From: Streptomyces lienomycini
Lineage (GTDB): Bacteria; Actinomycetota; Actinomycetes; Streptomycetales; Streptomycetaceae
Assembly: GCF_027947595.1 (NCBI RefSeq)
Contig: NZ_CP116257.1
Location: forward strand, 3,472,001 to 3,536,000
DNA length: 64,000 bases
Direction of reading: 5' to 3'
The notes below the pieces were generated by a model. That model made no database searches, had not been told where the DNA came from, and saw only the letters and a program-made list of their open reading frames with translations. Shown piece after piece: positions 44,227-51,155 of this stretch (positions are counted from its first letter, which is position 1; every line of letters starts with the position of its first letter). The translations under genes and the position numbers were made by a program.

Positions 44227-45101
44227 TGGCCACCGAGATCCAGACCCGGGCCGACGTCACGACCGTCGCCGTCATCGGGGCCGCCGGCAAGATGGGCCAG
44301 CGTGTCTCCAACAACCTGGTCGAGAGCGACTTCCGGGTGCTCTTCAGCGAGGCGTCCCCCAAGGGGCAGGAGCTGATCCGCGACCTGGGCCGCGAGCTGA
44401 CCGAGTCCGCCACCGCCGCCGCCGAGGCCGACGTCGTCATCCTCGCCGTGCCCGACGTGGTGCTCGGCAAGGTCTCCGAGGAACTGGTGCCGCTGATGAG
44501 GCCGGGCACCGTCGTCCTGACCCTCGACCCGGCCGCCGCCTACGCCGGTCTGCTCTTCGCCCGCGACGACATCCACTACGCCTGCGCCCACCCCTGCCAC
44601 CCCTCGGTGTTCCTGGAGCGCACCACCAAGGAGGAGTGGCAGGACACCTTCGGCGGCATCGCCGCCCCGCAGGAGGTCGTCGCCGCCTACGAGGGCGGGG
44701 ACGCCGCCAAGCAGGAACTCGCCGACTCCGTCATCCGCGTCATGTACGCCCCGGTCGTCGACGTCCACTGGGTCACCGTCAAGCAGCTCGCCGTCCTGGA
44801 GCCGACCCTCGTCGAGACCATCGCCTGCATGGTCGGCGCCCTGCTGACCGAGGCCCTGCACGAGACCGTGCACACCGTCGGCGTCCCCGAGAAGGCGGCC
44901 CGCGCGATGCTGCTCGGCCACACCCAGGTCGCCCTCGCCAACACGCTGAAGGGCTCCAACCCGTTCTCGGACGCCTGCCTGATCGCCATGGACTACGGCC
45001 GCGAGTCCATCGTGCGCGAGGACTGGAAGAAGGTCTTCGACGACGAGGAGCTGGACAAGGTCATCACGCGCATGCTGAAGATCAAGGAGATCAGGCGCTG
45101 A
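44226..45101 (+). CDS. apnO: NAD-dependent dehydrogenase-like enzyme, likely D-apionate oxidoisomerase
   Basis: 291 residues. A Rossmann start (VAVIGAAGKMGQRVSNNLVE) and helical C-terminal domain resemble 6-phosphogluconate dehydrogenase. Further motifs are VILAVPDVVLGKVSEELVP, HYACAHPCHPSVFLERTTKE and LLGHTQVALANTLKGSNPFS. ApnO converts D-apionate to 3-oxo-isoapionate with NAD, the first step of the pathway. I assign it from remembered family features plus the complete downstream set in the same operon. A 10-bp stem terminator follows at 45117. Confidence 0.75.
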   Translation: MATEIQTRADVTTVAVIGAAGKMGQRVSNNLVESDFRVLFSEASPKGQELIRDLGRELTESATAAAEADVVILAVPDVVLGKVSEELVPLMRPGTVVLTLDPAAAYAGLLFARDDIHYACAHPCHPSVFLERTTKEEWQDTFGGIAAPQEVVAAYEGGDAAKQELADSVIRVMYAPVVDVHWVTVKQLAVLEPTLVETIACMVGALLTEALHETVHTVGVPEKAARAMLLGHTQVALANTLKGSNPFSDACLIAMDYGRESIVREDWKKVFDDEELDKVITRMLKIKEIRR

Positions 45102-45116
45102 GCGACCGGTACGGAA

Positions 45117-45148
45117 GACGCCGGAGACCCGCAAGGGCCTCCGGCGTC
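45117..45148. terminator. Terminator between apnO and pepE
   Basis: GACGCCGGAG (45117-45126) and CTCCGGCGTC (45139-45148) form a perfect 10-bp stem with a 12-nt loop in the gap between convergent genes. Confidence 0.75.
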
Positions 45149-45159
45149 GCCGCGTGCGC

Positions 45160-45891
45160 TCAGGAGCGGGTGCCGGTGTCGAACTCGCCCCGCACGCCGA
45201 GCAGTTCGGACAGATCCGAACCCACCGCCGGCTCGCGCGGGGCCGTACCCCGCCGGAACAGCCGGGCGTCGCGCTCGCCGCCGAGCACGGCCCGCTCGCC
45301 CTCGACCCGCAGCCAGGAACCCTCGCGCAGGCCCAGCACGGGCACGTCGTTCTCCTCCAGGAACTCCCTCAGCCGCTCCTCACGGGTCTCGCCCTTGTGC
45401 GTCGAGCCGGGGTCCGGGTCGAGGTAGTGCGGATTGATCTGGAACGGCACCAGGCCGAGCGCCTCGAAGGACGGCGGCTCGACGATCGGCATGTCGTTGG
45501 TGGTCCGCAGCGAGGGCGCCGCCATGTTGGTCCCGGCGCTGGCCCCCATGTAAGGCAGCCCGCCGCGCACGGCCTCGATCAGCGCTTCCCGCAGCCCCGT
45601 GCGGTACAGCGCGGAGAGCAGCCGGAAGGAGTTGCCGCCGCCGACGAACACGGCGTCCGCCTCCCCGAGCCGCGCGAGCGGGTCGCCGCCCTCGTGCACG
45701 CCCCGCACGTCGATCCCGGCGCCGGCGAGCGCGTCCCGCACCCGGGCGGTGTAGGCGTCGTGGTCGGCGAGCGCGTACGGGACGAAGGCCAGCCGTGCCC
45801 CGGCGGGCAGGAAGCCGGTGACGGTGTCGAGGGCGTGTTCCAGGTAGCCGCGGCCGTGCTGGGTGGAGTTGGACAGGAGCAGGAGGTTCAC
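45160..45891 (-). CDS. pepE: Peptidase E (alpha-aspartyl dipeptidase, S51)
   Basis: 243 residues. The S51 serine lies in PYMGASAGTNMAAPSLRTTN, preceded by AVFVGGGNSFRLL and followed by FQINPHYLDPD. PepE cleaves dipeptides with N-terminal aspartate. Unlike the enteric enzyme it has a C-terminal extension with FRRGTAPREPAV. GTG 45891 starts MNLLLLSNSTQHG. It follows the IclR gene on the same strand by 66 bp, a gap rich in GGATC repeats. It may belong to the same catabolic theme as the M20 peptidase. Confidence 0.87.
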   Translation of the reverse strand: MNLLLLSNSTQHGRGYLEHALDTVTGFLPAGARLAFVPYALADHDAYTARVRDALAGAGIDVRGVHEGGDPLARLGEADAVFVGGGNSFRLLSALYRTGLREALIEAVRGGLPYMGASAGTNMAAPSLRTTNDMPIVEPPSFEALGLVPFQINPHYLDPDPGSTHKGETREERLREFLEENDVPVLGLREGSWLRVEGERAVLGGERDARLFRRGTAPREPAVGSDLSELLGVRGEFDTGTRS

Positions 45892-45957
45892 GGGGTCGGT
45901 CCTCGCAGACAGGTGGATCGGCGGATCAGTGGATCAGTGCATCGGCGGAGCCGCGGG

Positions 45958-46800
45958 TCAGGCGGAGGGGGCGGTACGGGGCGCGCGCGGGCGCCGCTGG
46001 TGCTGGGGCGGGTGGGTCAGGCGCTGCTCCAGCAGCCGGGCGGCGCGGCGCAGCACCTCCAGCCGGTCCTCGGGGCCGTCGGGGAAGCGCTCCTTGGCGG
46101 CGCCGAGGCTGAGGCTGCCGTAGGGCTCCGAGCCGAGGAAGACCGGCATGGCGACCGTGCCGATGCCGGCGTCGTACTCGCCGACCGTCCAGGCGTGGCC
46201 CTGCGCGCGGACGGTGCGGAACTCGCGTTCCAGCTGGTCCGGGTCGGTGACCGTGCGCTCGGTGAAGCGGGCCATCGGGCGTCCCCGGAAGAGCCGGTGG
46301 CGCTGCTCGTCGGGCAGGAAGGCGTAGAACGACTTGCTGGTGGCGCCCGCGTGCGCCGGATACAGCTCGCCGACCAGCGGGTAGTAGCGCAGCGGCCCCT
46401 CCTCGCCCTCGACGGCCGCGACGCAGCGCATGTGGAAGCTGTCGGGCAGGCAGAAGAGCACCGTGTCGCCGGTCGCCGCCCGCAACTCCTGGAGGACCGG
46501 TTCCGCGAGCAGTTCCAGCGAGCCCGAGCGCTCCCAGAGGCGGCCCAGGCGCAGGGCGGCCGGGCCGATCCGGTAGCGGCGGGTCGCGGGGTCGGAGACC
46601 AGGAAGCCGCGGCCCGCGAGCGTGGACAGCAGGCGCTGGGCGACCGAGGTGTCCCAGCCGAACTCGGCGGCGATCTCGGTGACGCCCCAGTCCGGACGGG
46701 TGCGCTCGAACGCCAGCAGCACCAGCAGGGCGCGGTCGACGGTCTGCAGCGCCCCGGCGGGTGTCTTGCGGTCCGCGGGCTGAACCGGGCGACCGGTCAC
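45958..46800 (-). CDS. IclR-family transcriptional regulator
   Basis: 280 residues. Winged helix at about 17-80 (TVDRALLVLLAFERTRPDWG, VTEIAAEFGWDTSVAQRLLS) and an IclR effector domain (LELLAEPVLQELRAATGDTV, YPAHAGATSKSFYAFLPDEQ, GIGTVAMPVFLGSEPYGSLS). It is divergent from the DUF1177/permease/M20 operon across 149 bp with two sets of direct repeats, so it is the likely controller of that operon and of pepE. GTG 46800 is the start. A 15-residue basic/Pro tail ends the protein. Confidence 0.87.
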   Translation of the reverse strand: MTGRPVQPADRKTPAGALQTVDRALLVLLAFERTRPDWGVTEIAAEFGWDTSVAQRLLSTLAGRGFLVSDPATRRYRIGPAALRLGRLWERSGSLELLAEPVLQELRAATGDTVLFCLPDSFHMRCVAAVEGEEGPLRYYPLVGELYPAHAGATSKSFYAFLPDEQRHRLFRGRPMARFTERTVTDPDQLEREFRTVRAQGHAWTVGEYDAGIGTVAMPVFLGSEPYGSLSLGAAKERFPDGPEDRLEVLRRAARLLEQRLTHPPQHQRRPRAPRTAPSA

Positions 46801-46818
46801 GGCGGCTCCTCTCCCTCA

Positions 46819-46890
46819 CATCTCACCATGCAGACGCATCTCACCATGCAGACCCGTATTGCAGATAACGGGAAACAGTTGCGGACAACG
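46819..46890. promoter_or_regulatory. Direct repeats in the IclR/DUF1177 divergent region
   Basis: CATCTCACCATGCAGAC occurs twice in tandem (46819-46835 and 46837-46853, period 18). Then TTGCAGATAACG (46859-46870) and TTGCGGACAACG (46879-46890) form an imperfect direct repeat of period 20, about two helical turns. Probable IclR binding sites. Confidence 0.5.
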
Positions 46891-46949
46891 CTAGTCGATC
46901 CCGAACCTGCTGTCAGCACCGCCCCCGGTGCGGATCAGGAGAACTGCCC

Positions 46950-47903
46950 ATGTTGAAGTACGTCCTGGACCTCGTGGATCTGCTCGACGATCCCGACGTC
47001 GACGGCAAGCGCGTCGCCGCCCACCTCGACTCCGTGGCGGGCCCGGAGGGCTCCGGCGCCGAGGTCACCACCGTCACCGGCGAGCGCGGCTCGACGGACT
47101 TCGTGCTCGTGCGGATACCTGGCCGGGCCGGCCGTACCCGGGGCGGTTCGGCGCGGACGCTCGGTGTGGTGGGGCGGCTCGGCGGCGTCGGGGCCCGCCC
47201 GGAGGCGGTCGGCCTGGTCTCCGACGCGGACGGCGCCGTCGCGGCGCTCGCCACCGCCGCCAAGCTGCTCGACATGCGCCGCCGGGGCGACGTGCTCGAC
47301 GGCGACGTGATCGTCGCCACCCACATCTGCCCGACCGCCCCGACCGCGCCGCACGACCCGGTGCCCTTCATGGACTCGCCCGTCGACATCGCGACCATGA
47401 ACCGGCACGAGGTCACCGGCGAGATGGAGGCCGTGCTCTCCGTCGACACCACCAAGGGCAACCGGATCATCAACCACAAGGGCCTCGCCCTGTCGCCCAC
47501 CGTCAAGGAGGGCTGGGTGCTCAAGGTCAGCGAGCGGCTCGGCGAACTGCTGGCCGTGGTGACCGGTGAGCCCTTGGTCACGTACCCCGTGACCACCCAG
47601 GACATCACCCCGTACGGTAACGGTGTACACCACATCAATTCGATTCTGCAGCCCGCCACGGCGACGGCCGCACCGGTGGTCGGCCTCGCGATCACCTCCG
47701 CGGCCGCGGTGCCCGGCTGCCAGACGGGCGCGAGCCACGAGACCGACATCGCGGCCGCCGCCCGGTTCGCCGTCGAGACCGCGAAGGCCTACGGCGGCGG
47801 ACTGCTCGACTTCCACGACGACCAGGAGTTCGACGCGCTCGTGTCCCGCTACGGCTCTCTCACCCGGCTGCAGACCCTCGGCCGCGAACCCGGGGGGTCG
47901 TGA
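46950..47903 (+). CDS. DUF1177 family protein
   Basis: 317 residues, soluble, full length for the family: LKYVLDLVDLLDDPDVDGKR at the start, VIVATHICPTAPTAPHDPVP and FMDSPVDIATMNRHEV in the middle, then DTTKGNRIINHKGLALSPTV and VVGLAITSAAAVPGCQTGAS near the end. No biochemical function is established for DUF1177. The conserved His, Asp and Cys positions would suit a metal-dependent hydrolase, which is inference only. ATG 46950 follows CAGGAG. Coupled (GTGA) to the permease gene. Confidence 0.85.
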   Translation: MLKYVLDLVDLLDDPDVDGKRVAAHLDSVAGPEGSGAEVTTVTGERGSTDFVLVRIPGRAGRTRGGSARTLGVVGRLGGVGARPEAVGLVSDADGAVAALATAAKLLDMRRRGDVLDGDVIVATHICPTAPTAPHDPVPFMDSPVDIATMNRHEVTGEMEAVLSVDTTKGNRIINHKGLALSPTVKEGWVLKVSERLGELLAVVTGEPLVTYPVTTQDITPYGNGVHHINSILQPATATAAPVVGLAITSAAAVPGCQTGASHETDIAAAARFAVETAKAYGGGLLDFHDDQEFDALVSRYGSLTRLQTLGREPGGS

Positions 47904-49303
47904 TCATGACCATGGACAAGAACACCGCCGCGGAAGCGGCCGCGGAAGCGGGCACGGGAGCCGTGGGCAGCGACGACTACGCCCTCTCCCGCGTCCCGCG
48001 CGACAAGCGGCTCGGCTTCTGGACCATGCTGCTGCAGTGGCTCGCGCAGTCGGGCTCCATCTCGCAGTTCACCCTCGGCGCCACCATCGGCGTCGGCATG
48101 ACCTTCGGCGACGCCTTCCTCGCGTTCACCCTCGGCGCGGTGATCCTCGAAGTCGTCATCTTCGCGATCGGCCTGGCCGGCATGCGCGAGGGGCTCGCGA
48201 CGCCCCTGCTCACCCGCTGGGCGGGCTTCGGCCGCAACGGCTCCGCCCTGGTCAGCCTGGTCATCTCGGTCAGCCTCGTCGGCTGGTTCGGCGTACAGAA
48301 CACGATCTTCGGCGACAGCGTCTCCGCGCTCGTCGGCGGCCCCTCCTGGCTGTGGTGCACGGCCGCCGGTGTCGCCATCACCGTGCTGGTCATCTTCGGC
48401 TTCAAGTACATGGCCGTCTTCGCGAAGATCGTCACGCCGCTGTTCTTCGCCATGGTCGCCTGGTCGGTCACCGACGTGCTCAGCGACCACTCCTTCTCCG
48501 AGCTGATCCACTCCCCGCCACCCGGCGAGACCATCCCGCTCGCCGTCGCCGCGACCGCCATCGCGGGCGGCTTCATGACCGGCGCGATCGTCTCCCCGGA
48601 GATGACCCGCTACAACCGCAGGGGCAGCCACGTCTTCCTGCAGAGCGCCTCGTCGATGATCCTCTCCGAGTACATCGTCGGCCTGACCGGCGTCCTGCTC
48701 GGCCACATGGTCGGCAGCGGCCAGGTCTCCCAGATCGTGCTCTCCACCTCCGGCGTCTTCGGCGTGCTCGTCGTCCTGATGTCCACCGCGAAGATCAACG
48801 ACTGGAACCTGTACGGCTCCTCGCTCGGCGTCGTCAACTTCTTCCAGGTCGTCTTCGGCAAGCGCGTGCACCGCGGCGCGGTCACCATCGTCCTCGGCAT
48901 CGCGGGCACCCTGCTCTCCGCCGTCGGCATCATGACCCACTTCACCGACTTCCTGTCCGTGCTGGGCGTCGCCATCCCTCCGGTCGGCGGCATCATCGTC
49001 GCCGAGTACTGGGTGGTGCGCCGCATGCGGGCACCCCTGGACGCCACCCGCGACGCGCAGACCCTGCCCGCCACCTCGCCGACCTGGGTGCCGATGTCCC
49101 TGGTCATCTGGGCCGTCGCCTTCTGCGTCGGCAAGTTCTACGACGGCGGCATCCCCGCCCTGAACTCCCTGCTGACCGCCTTCGTCCTGTACTGCGTCCT
49201 CGGCCTCGCCGGCTGGATCAGGACGTACGGCACCACGGCCCTGGACGACACCACCGAACCCACCCCGGCCGCCTCCGGCACGGCCACCGTAGGAGCACCG
49301 TGA
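47900..49303 (+). CDS. NCS1-family permease (cytosine/purine/hydantoin type)
   Basis: 467 residues (465 if started at ATG 47906) with about 12 membrane helices. NCS1 features: WLAQSGSISQFTLGATIGVG in helix 1, IAGGFMTGAIVSPEMTRYNR in the middle and FLSVLGVAIPPVGGIIVAEY near helix 10. NCS1 proteins import nucleobases, hydantoins, allantoin or related nitrogen compounds. With DUF1177 and an M20 enzyme in the same operon, a cyclic or N-acyl amide substrate is plausible. GTG 47900 overlaps the upstream stop. Confidence 0.87.
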   Translation: MIMTMDKNTAAEAAAEAGTGAVGSDDYALSRVPRDKRLGFWTMLLQWLAQSGSISQFTLGATIGVGMTFGDAFLAFTLGAVILEVVIFAIGLAGMREGLATPLLTRWAGFGRNGSALVSLVISVSLVGWFGVQNTIFGDSVSALVGGPSWLWCTAAGVAITVLVIFGFKYMAVFAKIVTPLFFAMVAWSVTDVLSDHSFSELIHSPPPGETIPLAVAATAIAGGFMTGAIVSPEMTRYNRRGSHVFLQSASSMILSEYIVGLTGVLLGHMVGSGQVSQIVLSTSGVFGVLVVLMSTAKINDWNLYGSSLGVVNFFQVVFGKRVHRGAVTIVLGIAGTLLSAVGIMTHFTDFLSVLGVAIPPVGGIIVAEYWVVRRMRAPLDATRDAQTLPATSPTWVPMSLVIWAVAFCVGKFYDGGIPALNSLLTAFVLYCVLGLAGWIRTYGTTALDDTTEPTPAASGTATVGAP

Positions 49304-50640
49304 GCACCACCCCAGCACCCGGCCCCGTTCCCACCGTTCCGGCCTCCGAGGAGGCGCAGCGGGAAGTCGTCGACCTGTGCGCGGAGCTGATCCGCTTCGA
49401 CACCTCCAACCCCACCAGCGACGAGCGGGCCTGCGCCGACTGGGTCGTGGCCCGCCTCGCCGAGGCCGGCATCGCCTCCGAGCTGGTGGAGAGCGCCCCG
49501 GGCCGCGCCAACGTCGTCGCCCGCATCCCCGGCACCGACCCGGCCCGCGGCGCGCTGCTGGTCCACGGCCACCTGGACGTCGTACCGGCGGACGCCGCCG
49601 AGTGGCGCGTGCCGCCGTTCTCCGGGGAGATCCGCGACGGCTACCTGTGGGGACGCGGCGCGATCGACATGAAGGACACGGTGGCCGTCATGCTGGCCAC
49701 CGCCCGCCACTTCGCCCGCACCGGTACCCGGCCCGCCCGCGAGATCGTCCTCGCCTTCCTCGCCGACGAGGAAGCCGGTGGCAGGTTCGGTGCCCACTGG
49801 CTGGTCGAGCACCGGCCGGAGCTGTTCGCCGGGGTCACCGAGGCGATCGGCGAGGGCGGCGGCTTCAGCTACGCCCTCGACGAGACGCGGCGCCTCTACC
49901 CGATCGAGAACGCCCAGCGCGGCATGGCGTGGATGGAGCTGACGGCGTCGGGCCGCGCCGGGCACGGGTCCTCACCGAACGACGAGAACGCCGTCACCGA
50001 CCTCGCCGAGTCCCTCACCCGCATCGGCCGGCACACCTTCCCCGTCCGGCTGATCGAGCCGGTGCGCGCCCTGCTCGCCGAGGCGGCCCGTCTCCAGGGG
50101 ATCGACCTCGACCTCGACGCCGAGGACCTCGACGCCGAACTGGCCAAGCTCGGACACGTGGCCGACTTCATGCAGGTCGTGCTGCGCAACTCGGCCAACC
50201 CCACCATGTTCACGGCCGGCTACCAGACCAACGTCATCCCGGGCCGGGCCACCGCCCGCGTCGACGGCCGCTTCCTGCCGGGCCACGAGCAGGAGCTGAT
50301 CGACACGATCGACGCCCTGCTCCTGCCCTCGGTCTCCCGGCAGTGGGTCAACCACGACATCGCCATGGAGACCTCCTTCGACGGCCCCCTCGTCGACGCC
50401 ATGTGCGCCGCCGTGCGGGCCGAGGACCCGGACGGACACCCGGTGCCGTACTGCAATCCCGGCGGCACCGACGCCAAGGCCTTCACCAAGCTCGACATCC
50501 GCTGCTTCGGCTTCAAGGGGCTCAAGCTGCCCCACGACCTCGACTACGGCCGTCTCTTCCACGGCGTCGACGAACGCGTGCCGCTGGAGGGCCTGCGCTT
50601 CGGGGTACGGGTGATGACCCGGCTGTGGCAGGAGTGCTGA
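49300..50640 (+). CDS. M20 family metallopeptidase/amidohydrolase
   Basis: 446 residues. Metal ligands appear in LLVHGHLDVVPADAAEW (His-x-Asp), RGAIDMKDTVAVML (Asp), the catalytic FLADEEAGGRFGAHW (Glu-Glu) and LFHGVDERVPLEGL (His). A dimerisation domain lies between about 190 and 320. M20 enzymes cleave N-acyl or C-terminal amide bonds (ArgE, DapE, carboxypeptidase, carnosinase types). GTG 49300 overlaps the permease stop, with AGGAGCACC before it. Last gene of the operon. Confidence 0.88.
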   Translation: MSTTPAPGPVPTVPASEEAQREVVDLCAELIRFDTSNPTSDERACADWVVARLAEAGIASELVESAPGRANVVARIPGTDPARGALLVHGHLDVVPADAAEWRVPPFSGEIRDGYLWGRGAIDMKDTVAVMLATARHFARTGTRPAREIVLAFLADEEAGGRFGAHWLVEHRPELFAGVTEAIGEGGGFSYALDETRRLYPIENAQRGMAWMELTASGRAGHGSSPNDENAVTDLAESLTRIGRHTFPVRLIEPVRALLAEAARLQGIDLDLDAEDLDAELAKLGHVADFMQVVLRNSANPTMFTAGYQTNVIPGRATARVDGRFLPGHEQELIDTIDALLLPSVSRQWVNHDIAMETSFDGPLVDAMCAAVRAEDPDGHPVPYCNPGGTDAKAFTKLDIRCFGFKGLKLPHDLDYGRLFHGVDERVPLEGLRFGVRVMTRLWQEC

Positions 50641-50667
50641 CGGACACGGACACGGACACGGACACGG
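50641..50667. repeat. CGGACA hexamer tandem repeat after the M20 gene
   Basis: Four and a half perfect copies of CGGACA begin directly after the M20 stop codon. The small hairpin GCGGGGA/TCCCCGC follows at 50670-50686. Confidence 0.7.
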
Positions 50668-50762
50668 CCGCGGGGAATGTCCCCGCCGCCGTCGGCGTTG
50701 TGCCGCGTGACTGACATGCGCGGGACAGAACCGCAGCCCGCGCCGCGGTCGGAAGGAGCACC

Positions 50763-50927
50763 ATGGCACGCAGCACCGCACGCCCGGTCGTCAGGCTGAA
50801 GTCGTCCGCCGGGACCGGCGTCACCTACGTCACCCGCAAGAACCGCCTCAACGACCCCGACCGGCTCGTCCTGCGCAAGTACGACCCGGTGGCGGGGGAG
50901 CACGTGCCGTTCCGCGAGGAACGCTGA
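50763..50927 (+). CDS. rpmG: 50S ribosomal protein L33, zinc-free paralogue
   Basis: 54 residues ([40 protein letters not shown]). It has no cysteines, so it is the C-minus form that replaces the zinc-ribbon L33 when zinc is scarce. ATG 50763 follows GGAAGGAG. It lies 26 bp before the L36 paralogue. In many bacteria such pairs are repressed by Zur. I see no A/T-rich Zur box in the 120 bp upstream. Confidence 0.92.
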   Translation: MARSTARPVVRLKSSAGTGVTYVTRKNRLNDPDRLVLRKYDPVAGEHVPFREER

Positions 50928-50953
50928 ACGATCCGACGAGCGAGGAGGCAGCC

Positions 50954-51076
50954 GTGAAGGTCCGCAACTCCCTGCGCGCCCTCAAGGCCAGGCCCGGCGC
51001 CCAGGTGGTGCGCCGCCGGGGCGTGACCTACGTCATCAACAAGAAGGACCCGCGCTTCAAGGCCCGCCAGGGCTGA
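50954..51076 (+). CDS. rpmJ: 50S ribosomal protein L36, zinc-free paralogue
   Basis: 40 residues ([40 protein letters not shown]). It lacks the CCHC zinc ligands of the housekeeping L36. GTG 50954 follows GAGGAGG. Cotranscribed with the L33 paralogue, and ended by a 13-bp perfect stem at 51094-51124. Confidence 0.92.
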   Translation: MKVRNSLRALKARPGAQVVRRRGVTYVINKKDPRFKARQG

Positions 51077-51093
51077 GCGGACGCGCGCTTCCC

Positions 51094-51124
51094 GGCCCGG
51101 CCCCGCGATCGGCGGGGCCGGGCC
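51094..51124. terminator. Strong terminator after rpmJ
   Basis: GGCCCGGCCCCGC (51094-51106) pairs perfectly over 13 bp with GCGGGGCCGGGCC (51112-51124), with a 5-nt loop, between convergent genes. Confidence 0.8.
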
Positions 51125-51155
51125 GCGGCGTGTACGCGCCCGCACACGTCCGGGA

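Noticed and set aside
50640..50762. Zur box before the L33/L36 pair
   Set aside because: No A/T-rich TGAAAATnATTTTCA-like site is present. The region holds only G/C-rich sequence and the hexamer repeat.
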